Source: Ancylobacter rudongensis (GTDB taxonomy: Bacteria > Pseudomonadota > Alphaproteobacteria > Rhizobiales > Xanthobacteraceae). From it: DNA of 64,000 bases. The stretch's first letter is position 1; the number at the start of each line of letters is the position of its first letter. The DNA is taken from positions 1-64,000 of the forward strand of contig NZ_FMTP01000011.1 of the NCBI RefSeq assembly GCF_900100155.1. The letters run 5' to 3'. Of this stretch, positions 56,173-64,000 are shown one piece after another. Under the pieces are notes generated by a model that saw only the letters and a program-made list of their open reading frames with translations, ran no database searches and had not been told where the DNA came from. The position numbers were made by a program, and so were the translations under genes.

Positions 56173-57270
56173 TCAGCTTTCCGGGGCGTCGACGATCGGG
56201 TCGTACTGCGAGGCGTCGAAGCCGAGTACATTCCAGCTTTGCTGCATATGCGGCGGCAGCGGGGCCGAGACGTCGATCAGCTTGTCGCCGCGCGGATGCG
56301 GGATGACCAGTCGGCGCGCCAGAAGATGCAGGCGGTTCTGCAGCCCGCCCGGCAGCGGCCAGTTCTCGATGTCGAAATATTTCGGGTCGCCGACGATCGG
56401 ATGGCCGATATGGGCGGCATGGGCGCGCAGCTGATGGGTGCGGCCTGTTACCGGCTTCATCGACAGCCAGGCGAGCTTCTGCGCCGCATTGTCCACCACG
56501 GCGTAATAGGAGATGGCGTGGCTCGCCTCGTCGTCGCCGTGCCGGGCGACGCGCATCTTCTCCGCCGCCTCGTCCTTAGCGAGATAGGTGGAGATGCGGC
56601 CCTGGGCCGGACGCGGCACGCCGGGCACCAGTGCCCAATAGACCTTTCGGGCCGAGCGCGAGCGGAACGTCTTGGCGAGCGTCGAGGCCGACAGGCGGCT
56701 CTTCGCCACCAGCAGGATGCCGGACGTGTCCTTGTCGATGCGGTGGACGAGGCGCGGCTTCTGCCCGTCGGAACCGCGCAGCGCCTCCAGCATGCCGTCG
56801 ACATGACGATAGGTGCCCGAACCGCCCTGGACGGCGAGGCCGAACGGCTTGTTGAGCACCAGGACGTCGCGGTCCTCGTAGAGTGTCATGTCCTTCAGCG
56901 CCCGAGCGTCCTTGTCGTCCGAGCTGGCGCGCCGCACGGCGGGCGCGGCAAGTTCCTCGCCTTCTTCGTCGGAGCGCGCGCTGCGCACGGCTGGACGCGG
57001 CGGCGCCTCGCCACGCGCCTTCGCTTCCTCCGCCTCCAGATGGTCGGCGGCGGACAGCTGCGGCTTTTCCTCCAGCGGGGGGATGCGAATGACCTGACCC
57101 GCGGAAAGGCGGGTATTGGTCTTTACCCGGCCGCCCTCCACTCGCACCTGCCCGCTGCGCAGCAGCTTCTGCAGATGGCCAAAGGAAAGGTCGGGAAAAT
57201 GCGACTTGAACCAGCGGTCGAGCCGCATGCCTTCTTCGTCCGCGTCGACGCGGCGTGTCTCAACGGCCAT
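56173..57270 (-). CDS. rluC: Ribosomal large-subunit pseudouridine synthase, RluC/RluD family
   Basis: 365 residues. S4 RNA-binding domain (RLDRWFKSHFPDLSFGHLQKLLRSGQVRVEGGRVKTNTRLSAGQVI), then an unusual Ala/Glu/Arg-rich linker of about 60 residues, then the catalytic domain with RLVHRIDKDTSGILL (active Asp) and PVTGRTHQLRAHAAHIGHPIVGD. RluC-type enzymes modify 23S rRNA positions 955/2504/2580. The family symbol is by similarity; RluD is the alternative. Follows crcB and rarA on the same strand. Confidence 0.9.
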   Translation of the reverse strand: MAVETRRVDADEEGMRLDRWFKSHFPDLSFGHLQKLLRSGQVRVEGGRVKTNTRLSAGQVIRIPPLEEKPQLSAADHLEAEEAKARGEAPPRPAVRSARSDEEGEELAAPAVRRASSDDKDARALKDMTLYEDRDVLVLNKPFGLAVQGGSGTYRHVDGMLEALRGSDGQKPRLVHRIDKDTSGILLVAKSRLSASTLAKTFRSRSARKVYWALVPGVPRPAQGRISTYLAKDEAAEKMRVARHGDDEASHAISYYAVVDNAAQKLAWLSMKPVTGRTHQLRAHAAHIGHPIVGDPKYFDIENWPLPGGLQNRLHLLARRLVIPHPRGDKLIDVSAPLPPHMQQSWNVLGFDASQYDPIVDAPES

Positions 57271-57318
57271 GGCGTGGGTACTCCTTGCCCCAGCACATAG
57301 CCGAGACGGGGCCTCACG

Positions 57319-57702
57319 TCACGCGAGAGCGCGCATCAGCGCCAATCCGCTGAACACGCCCGCCAGCGCCAGCGCGACCGAACCGCCGACATAGAGGGCC
57401 GCCAACCCCATCTCGCCGCGCTGCACCAGCAGGGCGGTATCGAGCGAGAAGGTGGAGAAGGTGGTGAAGCCGCCGAGCACGCCGGTGATGATGAAGGCGC
57501 GCGCGTGCATGGTCCAGCCGCCGCTGGCCAGAAAGGTCAGCCATCCCGCGACCAGGCCGATGGTGAAGCTGCCGATCACATTGATCGCCAGGGTGCCGTA
57601 GGGAAAGCCCATGCCGAAGGTCCGCATGACCGCCAGGCCGAGCGCATTGCGCAGGACGCCGCCAATGCCGGCGCCGATGAAGATGAGAATCATGCCCTGC
57701 AC
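57319..57702 (-). CDS. crcB: Fluoride ion exporter CrcB/Fluc
   Basis: 127 residues, four helices. FIGAGIGGVLRNALGLAVM, FPYGTLAINVIGSFTIGLVAGWL (Asn pore residue) and the helix-3 break GVLGGFTTFSTFS. Works as an antiparallel homodimer channel. No fluoride riboswitch found upstream; it lies within a minus-strand run after rarA with a 32-base gap. Confidence 0.95.
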   Translation of the reverse strand: MQGMILIFIGAGIGGVLRNALGLAVMRTFGMGFPYGTLAINVIGSFTIGLVAGWLTFLASGGWTMHARAFIITGVLGGFTTFSTFSLDTALLVQRGEMGLAALYVGGSVALALAGVFSGLALMRALA

Positions 57703-57734
57703 GCTGTCAGCCCCGCCTGTCCAACCGCCTCAAC

Positions 57735-59054
57735 CTAGTCGCCACCCTGCCGCTCCGCCCGCAGCCGCGCCCAGTATTCCAGGCGCTTCTTCACCTCGCG
57801 CTCGAATCCGCGCTCGTTCGGCGTGTAGAAATCTGACCTGGGATCCCCGGCCAGCTCTTCCGGAAAGAACGACTGTCCCGCAAAGGCATCGGGAAAATCG
57901 TGGTCGTACTGGTAGCCGGCGTGGTAGCCGAGTTCCTTCATCAACTTCGTCGGCGCGTTGAGGATGTGCTTTGGCGGCGCCAGAGAGCCGGTCTTCTGCG
58001 CCAGGGCCAGCGCGGCGTTGAAGGCAGAGTAGGCGGCGTTCGACTTCGGCGCCGTCGCCACATAGGCAATGGCCTGGGCGAGGAACAGCCGCCCCTCCGG
58101 CCAACCGACACGCTCAAACGCGGTCCAGGCCGCCACCACCTGCGGCATCGCCTGTGGGTCGGCCATGCCGACATCCTCGGACGCCGCGCAGCAAAGCCGG
58201 CGGAACACCGTTCCCGGGTCTTCGCCGCCCGTCAGCATTCGCGCCGCCCAGTACATGGCGCCATTCACGTCGGAGCCGCGCAGGCTTTTATGGAAGCAAC
58301 TGAGCAGGTTGTAATGCTCATCCTGCCCCTTGTCGTAGATCGGAGCCCGCTTCTGCATGGTCGCGGCGAGGCCCGCCACGTCGAGGTCCGGCCCGTCCGG
58401 CTGTGCCAGCAGTTCCTCTGCAAGGCCGAGCAGGTAGCGCCCATCGCCATCGGCCATACCAGCCAGCGCTGCACGCGCCTCGGGGGCGAGCGGCAAGCGC
58501 CGGCCCTCCAGCGTCTCGGCGCGCTGGAGCAGCTTGTCGATCGCCTCGGCGTCGAGCGCCTTGAACACCAGCACCCGGGCCCGCGACAACAGCGCCGCGT
58601 TAAGCTCGAAGGACGGGTTCTCGGTTGTGGCCCCGATCAGTGTGATCGTGCCGTCTTCCATGACGGGAAGGAAGCCGTCCTGCTGGGCACGGTTGAAGCG
58701 GTGGATTTCGTCGACGAAGAGCAAAGTGCCCTGCCCGATCGCCCGGCGCCCCCGCGCGGCCTCGAACACCTTCTTCAGGTCGGCGACGCCGGTGAAGATG
58801 GCAGAGACCTGCTCGAAATGCAGACTGGTCTCGCGCGCCAGCAGCCGGGCCACCGTCGTCTTGCCGGTACCGGGCGGGCCCCAGAAGATGAGTGAGCCGA
58901 GTGAACGGTTGGCGATCATCCGGGTGAGAGCGCCGCCCTCCCCCGTCAGGTGCTCCTGCCCCACCACCTCGGCAAGCTTCTGCGGCCGCAGCCGGTCGGC
59001 CAGCGGCCGGGGAGCGGCATTCTCAAGTCCGGCGGACGCGAAAAGATCGGACAA
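57735..59054 (-). CDS. rarA: Replication-associated recombination protein A (MgsA)
   Basis: 439 residues from a TTG (LSDLFASAGLENAAPRPLADRLRP), seven bases after the protease stop, with GAGGCGG as ribosome site. AAA+ motifs GPPGTGKTTVARLL (Walker A) and LLFVDEIHRFNRAQQ (Walker B), then the sensor region and the C-terminal tetramerisation domain (KGQDEHYNLLSCFHKSLRGSD… GVDVGMADPQ-like). It acts at stalled replication forks. Cotranscribed with the degP-type gene. Confidence 0.95.
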   Translation of the reverse strand: MSDLFASAGLENAAPRPLADRLRPQKLAEVVGQEHLTGEGGALTRMIANRSLGSLIFWGPPGTGKTTVARLLARETSLHFEQVSAIFTGVADLKKVFEAARGRRAIGQGTLLFVDEIHRFNRAQQDGFLPVMEDGTITLIGATTENPSFELNAALLSRARVLVFKALDAEAIDKLLQRAETLEGRRLPLAPEARAALAGMADGDGRYLLGLAEELLAQPDGPDLDVAGLAATMQKRAPIYDKGQDEHYNLLSCFHKSLRGSDVNGAMYWAARMLTGGEDPGTVFRRLCCAASEDVGMADPQAMPQVVAAWTAFERVGWPEGRLFLAQAIAYVATAPKSNAAYSAFNAALALAQKTGSLAPPKHILNAPTKLMKELGYHAGYQYDHDFPDAFAGQSFFPEELAGDPRSDFYTPNERGFEREVKKRLEYWARLRAERQGGD

Positions 59055-59061
59055 GGCCGCC

Positions 59062-60489
59062 TCAACCCGGCAGCAGGGCGGAGATGACCCGCCCGCCACG
59101 CTGCAGCGTCACCCGCCAGGAGCGCGCCGGCACCCGCGTAATCCGCTGAAGATCGGCGGTCGTCGCGATCGGGGTGCCGTTGATCTCCATGATGACGTCG
59201 CCAGGACGGAAGCTGGTGCGCTCCGCCGGCGAACCTTCCCCGACCATGAGGATCACCACGCCCTTGATGGCGTCGATCGTCCGCATCTCCTCGATCACCG
59301 CCGGCGAAAGATTGACCACGGTCGCCCCCGACAAGGGCGAACGGCCCTGCAGCAGCACCTCGTCGCGCGGCACCGTCTCCGGCGCCGGCTCCAGCGCCAC
59401 CCGCAGCGTCGCCGGCTTGCCCTGGCGGATGATGCCGAGATCGACCGCCCCGCCCAGCGGACGCGTAGCGAAGCGGAAGCCGAAGGCGTCGGGATCATCC
59501 ACCTCCAGCCCGGCCACGGTGACGATGAGATCGCCCGCGCGCAGACCCGCCTTCTCAGCCGGACTGCCGGGGAAGATGTTCTGCACCAGCGCGCCGGTGG
59601 GGCGCACCACGTCCAGCCCCTCGGCGAGATCCGGCGTCATCTGCTGTAGATCGGCCCCCAACCAGGGACGGCGCACGACCTTGCTGCCGGCCAGCGCCGA
59701 TTGCAGCACCACCCGCACCATGTCGGCGGGGATGGCGAAGCCGATGCCCTGCGAGCCGCCAGAACGCGAGAAGATCGCGGTATTGATGCCGACCACACGT
59801 CCCGCGCCATCCACAAGGGCGCCACCGGAGTTGCCGGGATTGATCGCCGCGTCGGTCTGGATGAAGAAGCCGTAGTCGGTGATGCCACGCTGGGTGCGGG
59901 CGAGCGCGGAGACAATGCCCTGCGTCACCGTCTGACCGACCCCGAACGGATTGCCGATCGCCAGCACAATGTCGCCGACCTGGAGATCGTCGGACGAGCC
60001 GAGCGTCGCCGACGGAAAGTCCGCCTTGCCGTCCTTGATCTTCAGGATCGCAATGTCGGTGCGCGGGTCGCGCAGCATCACCTCGGCGTCGAACTCGCGC
60101 TTGTCGGACAGCGACAGGCGGATCTCGTCGGCACCGTCAATGACATGGTTGTTGGTCACGACGATGCCGGACCGATCCACCAGAACCCCAGACCCCAGCG
60201 AACGCTGGATGCGCTCGCGCGGCATGTCGAAGCCGGGCACGTCCGGCCCGCCCCGGTCGCCGAAGAAGCGGCGGAAGAACGGGTCATCCAGCAGCGGGTT
60301 GTTCCGCTGGGTGGTCTTCAGCGCATAGACATTGACAATAGCCGGCGCCGTGCGCGCCACAACAGGCGCGAAGCTGAGGCCGATCTCGGCGCGTGAGGCC
60401 GGCACGCGCGGTCCGCCGGCGGCCGGGACCTGCGCGAGTGCCGGCGCGGCGGCGAGAAGCGAAGCAACGATGAGGACAAAGCGTTTCAT
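59062..60489 (-). CDS. degP: Periplasmic serine protease of the DegP/HtrA family
   Basis: 475 residues. Signal peptide ends ALA-Q. The protease domain has His in VVTNNHVIDGA, Asp in DPRTDIAILK and Ser in NPGNSGGALVD. Two PDZ domains follow (GALVQNIFPGSPAEKAGLRAGDLIVTV; GVVILMVGEGSPAERTSFRPGDVIMEING). Chaperone/protease for misfolded envelope proteins. ATG at 60489; the terminator at 60564-60594 separates it from rplQ, so it has its own promoter. Confidence 0.94.
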   Translation of the reverse strand: MKRFVLIVASLLAAAPALAQVPAAGGPRVPASRAEIGLSFAPVVARTAPAIVNVYALKTTQRNNPLLDDPFFRRFFGDRGGPDVPGFDMPRERIQRSLGSGVLVDRSGIVVTNNHVIDGADEIRLSLSDKREFDAEVMLRDPRTDIAILKIKDGKADFPSATLGSSDDLQVGDIVLAIGNPFGVGQTVTQGIVSALARTQRGITDYGFFIQTDAAINPGNSGGALVDGAGRVVGINTAIFSRSGGSQGIGFAIPADMVRVVLQSALAGSKVVRRPWLGADLQQMTPDLAEGLDVVRPTGALVQNIFPGSPAEKAGLRAGDLIVTVAGLEVDDPDAFGFRFATRPLGGAVDLGIIRQGKPATLRVALEPAPETVPRDEVLLQGRSPLSGATVVNLSPAVIEEMRTIDAIKGVVILMVGEGSPAERTSFRPGDVIMEINGTPIATTADLQRITRVPARSWRVTLQRGGRVISALLPG

Positions 60490-60563
60490 GGCGCCAGATA
60501 TAATCCCCGCCCTGCGGCGGAGAAAGGGCAGCCGTGCCCCACTCTCGCACGCAAAGACTACCG

Positions 60564-60594
60564 CCAAAAGAAAAGGGGCGGCAAAAGCCGCCCC
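60564..60594 (-). terminator. Rho-independent terminator of the rplQ operon
   Basis: Minus strand GGGGCGGC-TTTT-GCCGCCCC-TTTTCTTTTGG. Perfect 8-bp stem and long T-rich tail, about 35 bases after the rplQ stop. Marks the end of the ribosomal-protein transcript. Confidence 0.95.
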
Positions 60595-60628
60595 GATCCG
60601 GAATTTATTCGGCCAGCAGCCGTCCCGC

Positions 60629-61057
60629 TCACGCGGCGGCGGCTTCCTCGGCCTTGGCGGCCTCGTGACGGGCGATGTCAGCAGCGCCCTTGGCCGATTC
60701 GTCGCGATCGACCAGCTCGATCACGGCAATCGCTGCCGAATCACCGTGGCGGAAGCCCGCCTTGATGATGCGGGTGTAGCCGCCATTGCGCTCCTTGTAG
60801 CGCGGGCCGATCACGTCGAAGAGCTTGCGCACGACGGCGACGTCGCGCACTTCGGCGATCGCCTGACGGCGGGCGTGGAGGCCGCCGCGCTTGCCGAGGG
60901 TGATCAGCTTCTCCACCACCGGGCGAAGATCCTTCGCCTTGGGCAGGGTGGTCATGATCTGCTCATGGGTGATGAGCGCCTGACACATGTTCGCGAACAT
61001 GGCCTTGCGGTGCTCCGCGGTCCGGTTGAACTTGCGATACGTCTTGCCGTGGTTCAT
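60629..61057 (-). CDS. rplQ: 50S ribosomal protein L17
   Basis: 142 residues from the ATG of [24 protein letters not shown]. The family core is [29 protein letters not shown] and the end [26 protein letters not shown]. The tail of about 25 residues is Ala/Glu/Lys-rich. Last gene of the alpha operon, before the terminator. Confidence 0.97.
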   Translation of the reverse strand: MNHGKTYRKFNRTAEHRKAMFANMCQALITHEQIMTTLPKAKDLRPVVEKLITLGKRGGLHARRQAIAEVRDVAVVRKLFDVIGPRYKERNGGYTRIIKAGFRHGDSAAIAVIELVDRDESAKGAADIARHEAAKAEEAAAA

Positions 61058-61129
61058 GGCAAAATTCCTAAATGCGGCGGCTTTCGAGCCGGGAGATACG
61101 GGTGACGGCTCGAACGCCGCGCTCAATGC

Positions 61130-62146
61130 TCAATAGTGATCTTCGAACCGCTTGGCGAGATCCTCGATGTTCTCCGGCGGCCAACCCGGCACTTCCATGC
61201 CGAGGTGCAGGCCCATGCTGGCGAGAACTTCCTTGATCTCGTTCAGCGACTTGCGGCCGAAGTTCGGGGTACGGAGCATCTCCGCCTCGGTCTTCTGGAT
61301 CAGGTCGCCGATATAGACGATATTGTCGTTCTTCAGGCAGTTCGCCGAACGGACCGACAGTTCCAGCTCGTCCACCTTCTTGAGCAGCGCGGGATTGAAG
61401 GGCAGCTCCTGCATAACAGGGCTTTCCGTCTCGCGCTTGGGCTCCTCGAAATTGACGAAGATCTCGAACTGGTCCTGCAGGATGCGCGCGGCGTAGGCCA
61501 GCGCATCCTCGGGGCCGACCGAGCCATTGGTCTCGATGGTGAGGGTCAGCTTGTCGTAGTCGAGAATCTGGCCCTCGCGGGTGTTCTCAACCTTGTAGGA
61601 AACCTTCTTCACCGGCGAATAAAGGCTGTCGACCGGGATGAGGCCGATCGGCGCATCCTCCGGGCGGTTGCGGTCGGCCGCGATGTAGCCCTTGCCGGTG
61701 TCGACGGTGAACTCCATGCGGATCTCGGCGCCGTCGTCGAGCGTGCAGAGCACCAGCTCGGGGTTCAGCACCTGCACGTCGCCCACGGTCTGGATATCGC
61801 CAGCGGTGACGACGCCTGGACCCTGCTTCTTCACAACCATGCGCTTGGGGCCATCGCCGGCCATCTTGATGGCGATGTCCTTGATGTTGAGGACGATGTC
61901 GGTAACGTCCTCGCGCACGCCCGGGATCGACGAGAACTCGTGCAGCACCCCGTCAATATGCACGGACGTTACCGCCGCGCCCTGGAGCGACGACAGCAGG
62001 ATGCGGCGCAGCGCATTGCCGAGCGTCTGCCCGAAGCCGCGCTCCAGAGGCTCGGCGACAACGGTCGCCAGGCGCTTCGGGTCGCTGCCGAGCACGACTT
62101 CAAGCTTCTCGGGCTTGATCAGCTCTTGCCAGTTCTTTTGAATCAC
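61130..62146 (-). CDS. rpoA: DNA-directed RNA polymerase alpha subunit
   Basis: 338 residues from a GTG ([17 protein letters not shown]) with AAGGGTG upstream; earlier starts in the frame give no match. The N-domain has [54 protein letters not shown], the C-domain [47 protein letters not shown], contacting UP elements and activators. Between rpsK and rplQ, as usual. Confidence 0.98.
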   Translation of the reverse strand: MIQKNWQELIKPEKLEVVLGSDPKRLATVVAEPLERGFGQTLGNALRRILLSSLQGAAVTSVHIDGVLHEFSSIPGVREDVTDIVLNIKDIAIKMAGDGPKRMVVKKQGPGVVTAGDIQTVGDVQVLNPELVLCTLDDGAEIRMEFTVDTGKGYIAADRNRPEDAPIGLIPVDSLYSPVKKVSYKVENTREGQILDYDKLTLTIETNGSVGPEDALAYAARILQDQFEIFVNFEEPKRETESPVMQELPFNPALLKKVDELELSVRSANCLKNDNIVYIGDLIQKTEAEMLRTPNFGRKSLNEIKEVLASMGLHLGMEVPGWPPENIEDLAKRFEDHY

Positions 62147-62276
62147 GACGTCACCCTTGGTTTCGACGGTGCCCCGGACTCCCTGCCCGACACCTTCCAC
62201 CCCGGTCCCGGCGGGAGGGGGAAGGCCGACTGCAGCGGCCCCTGCGGCGCCCGAAGCGCCGCTGGATGATTAGGCG

Positions 62277-62666
62277 TCAGACGCGCCGACGCTTGCGCGG
62301 ACGGCAGCCATTGTGCGGGATCGGCGTCACGTCGCGGATCGACGTCACGGTGAAACCCGCCGCCTGGAAGGCACGAAGCGCCGATTCACGGCCGGAACCG
62401 GGACCCGAGACCTCGACTTCGATGGTACGCATGCCGTGATCGGCGGCCTTGCGGGCGCAATCCTCAGCGGCAACCTGCGCCGCATACGGCGTGGACTTGC
62501 GCGAGCCCTTGAAGCCCATGGCGCCCGCCGACGACCAGGCAATGGTGTTGCCCTGCGCGTCGGTGATGGTGATCATGGTGTTGTTGAACGACGCATTCAC
62601 ATGCGCGACGCCGGAGGCGATGTTCTTGCGCTCACGACGCTTGATGCGGGCAGCTTCTTTAGCCAT
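62277..62666 (-). CDS. rpsK: 30S ribosomal protein S11
   Basis: 129 residues. [111 protein letters not shown] fits S11 over its full length. Forms the 30S platform. In the secY-adk-rpsM-rpsK-rpoA-rplQ order. Confidence 0.98.
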   Translation of the reverse strand: MAKEAARIKRRERKNIASGVAHVNASFNNTMITITDAQGNTIAWSSAGAMGFKGSRKSTPYAAQVAAEDCARKAADHGMRTIEVEVSGPGSGRESALRAFQAAGFTVTSIRDVTPIPHNGCRPRKRRRV

Positions 62667-62782
62667 AGACCTTGGATCCTTCGGACGCGCCCGTCATTCC
62701 AGGCGCTCGGGACAGTGTTCGCAACGAATGCGCCGGCCGCGCGAGGCGCCGGCGCTGAAAAGCGGGCCTCAGCCCGCCCTCC

Positions 62783-63151
62783 TCACTTCTTCTTGCCGGC
62801 GATCGCCTTGGCCGGACCCTTGCGGGTGCGGGCATTAGTGTGGGTACGCTGACCGCGCACCGGCAGACCGCGACGATGACGCAGGCCGCGATAGCAGCCG
62901 AGGTCCATCAGACGCTTGATGTTCATCGAAACTTCGCGGCGCAGGTCGCCCTCGACCAGATAGTCGCGGTCGATCGTCTCGCGGATCTGCAGAACTTCCT
63001 GGTCGGTGAGCTGGTTGACCCGGCGCTCGACCGGAATGCCGACCTTCTCGACGATCTCGGCCGCGTTCTTCGCGCCGATGCCGTGAATATACTGAAGCGC
63101 GATGATGACGCGCTTGTTGGTCGGGATGTTAACGCCTGCAATACGAGCCAC
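62783..63151 (-). CDS. rpsM: 30S ribosomal protein S13
   Basis: 122 residues from a GTG ([26 protein letters not shown]). The family end is [37 protein letters not shown]. Contacts tRNA and the L5/L31 bridge. A 187-base spacer separates it from adk. Confidence 0.98.
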   Translation of the reverse strand: MARIAGVNIPTNKRVIIALQYIHGIGAKNAAEIVEKVGIPVERRVNQLTDQEVLQIRETIDRDYLVEGDLRREVSMNIKRLMDLGCYRGLRHRRGLPVRGQRTHTNARTRKGPAKAIAGKKK

Positions 63152-63338
63152 GTCGCTCTCTCCATGTGAACCGGACGAGCCGGTGATGAAAATGCCCCGC
63201 GCCGGTGGAGGCCGGCCCCTGCGGAGATACGCACGAGGCCGCCCGACATCAGCGAATTGATGTCGATTGGCGGCACCCGCTTGAGTGAAGCGCGGCACAT
63301 AGAGCGATTCCGCCCATATGTCAAGCCGAGCGAGAGTC

Positions 63339-63923
63339 TCAGGCCAGCTCGAGGACGTCGGCAATCGCCTTCGTCACCTCATCGATGGGCTTCATCCCGT
63401 CGATCGTCGCCAGCATGCCACGCTCCGCATAATAGGGCGCGACGACGGCGGTATCCCGGTTGAAGGCTTCCAACCGCGTCTTGAAGACCTCGGGATCATC
63501 ATCCTTGCGGACCGGCTCGCCTCGGGCGGCGGTTTCGCGCGCGCGCTGGATGATACGGTCGACCAGTTTGTCCTGATCGACCTTCAGCTCGATCACGGCG
63601 TCAAGCTTGAGGCCCTTCTCCGCCAGGATCCGGTCCAGCGCCTCGGCCTGAGCCACCGTGCGCGGAAAGCCGTCGAGGATGAAACCCTTGGCGCAATCGG
63701 GCTGGTCAATGCGGTCAGAGATGATGCCGATCACGATCTCATCCGAGACGAGGTTGCCGGCATCCATCACCGCCTTGGCCTTAAGGCCGATCGGCGTCTC
63801 GTTGCGGACGGCCTCGCGCAGCATATCGCCAGTCGACAGCTGCACGATGTCGTGGCGCGCGACGAGACGCTGCGCCTGCGTGCCCTTCCCCGCCCCCGGA
63901 GGTCCGAGCAGTATAAGCCTCAT
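63339..63923 (-). CDS. adk: Adenylate kinase
   Basis: 194 residues. P-loop [41 protein letters not shown] and [28 protein letters not shown]. The LID is short and Cys-free, so no zinc, which is the short variant. Its ATG overlaps the secY stop (ATGA), so the two are coupled. Confidence 0.97.
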   Translation of the reverse strand: MRLILLGPPGAGKGTQAQRLVARHDIVQLSTGDMLREAVRNETPIGLKAKAVMDAGNLVSDEIVIGIISDRIDQPDCAKGFILDGFPRTVAQAEALDRILAEKGLKLDAVIELKVDQDKLVDRIIQRARETAARGEPVRKDDDPEVFKTRLEAFNRDTAVVAPYYAERGMLATIDGMKPIDEVTKAIADVLELA

Positions 63924-64000
63924 CGGCGCTTCCCCCTGAGCTTGGCCTTCTTGACCAGCCCCTCATATTGGTGCGCCAGCAGATGACCCTGAACCTGGGC
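63920..64000 (-). CDS. secY: Preprotein translocase subunit SecY, C-terminal end only
   Basis: Only the last 26 residues lie within the window: [20 protein letters not shown] followed by LRGKRR and a stop. The H(L)LxHQYEGLxKKxKLRG ending is typical of alphaproteobacterial SecY. The rest of the protein lies to the right of the window. The stop overlaps the adk start by four bases. Confidence 0.92.
   Translation of the reverse strand, partial: AQVQGHLLAHQYEGLVKKAKLRGKRR

Noticed and set aside
57271-57800. Fluoride riboswitch near crcB
   Set aside because: crcB is an internal gene 32 bases after rarA, with no room for the aptamer.

Overview
The window is GC-rich chromosomal DNA from an alphaproteobacterium, most likely of the Hyphomicrobiales (Rhizobiales) and plausibly the Xanthobacteraceae (Ancylobacter, Starkeya, Xanthobacter, Azorhizobium group). 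The evidence is the set of lineage-typical genes and their order: divK–DUF3572–dinB with a Cys4 N-terminus on DinB, eipB (DUF1849), clpS–clpA, a short phasin, a pyrB–pyrC pair with a degenerate dihydroorotase, DUF1489 and DUF599. The exact genus is inference. Almost everything is core or near-core genome. I found no prophage, CRISPR array or complete mobile element, and nothing I would call a clearly new multi-gene system.

Layout. 1-2.5 kb: sparsely coding edge with a partial, probably frameshifted tyrosine-recombinase gene and one small membrane protein. 2.5-8.5 kb: ABC exporter, tRNA-Ser(GCU), YfcG-like GST, a periplasmic protein with three Cys-paired repeats, a GNAT gene and gatB. 8.8-13.1 kb: a lactate/glycolate permease and a DUF6455 gene sit on the opposite strand between gatB and the gatC-gatA-aroQ operon. 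13.2-16.4 kb: a hairpin array, two small secreted proteins, a winged-helix protein, a UPF0173 hydrolase and ruvX. 16.4-24.9 kb: AEC transporter, pyrB, pyrC-like, plsY, dprA, a 62-residue gene and topA, with copies of a dispersed palindromic repeat around dprA. 24.9-34.3 kb: EmrB-type MFS pump, rnr, DUF983, NUDIX, second MFS, rpmG, divK, DUF3572 and dinB. 34.2-39.3 kb: eipB, a RidA-like gene, GDPD, a FemAB/GNAT-like gene, a HIT gene and azlCD.

39.5-45.1 kb: clpS/clpA, phasin, and a secreted D,D-carboxypeptidase with a SPOR domain. 45.1-49.3 kb: a coupled VWA/DnaJ pair, panC, small membrane proteins, DUF1489 and a GST. 49.5-55.2 kb: DUF599, DUF3253, a GT32 glycosyltransferase, a YdcF-like gene, mgtE, acylphosphatase, lipB and tRNA-Leu(GAG). 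55.2-64 kb: polysaccharide deacetylase, then a long minus-strand block read from the right edge: secY (C-terminal end), adk, rpsM, rpsK, rpoA, rplQ, terminator, a DegP-type protease, rarA, crcB and an rluC-like gene. This is the distal end of the ribosomal-protein supercluster followed by stress and maintenance genes.

Themes: translation (gatCAB, ribosomal proteins, rpoA, tRNAs), DNA topology and repair (topA, dprA, ruvX, dinB, rarA), pyrimidine, pantothenate and lipoate synthesis, envelope maintenance (eipB, D,D-carboxypeptidase, deacetylase, plsY, YdcF-like) and proteostasis (clpA/clpS, DegP, DnaJ-like). Points most worth a second look: the dispersed repeat whose ends supply stop codons of flanking genes, the metal-ligand loss in the pyrC-like gene, the VWA-DnaJ pair, the three-repeat periplasmic protein, the hairpin array near 13.3 kb and three convergent gene overlaps.
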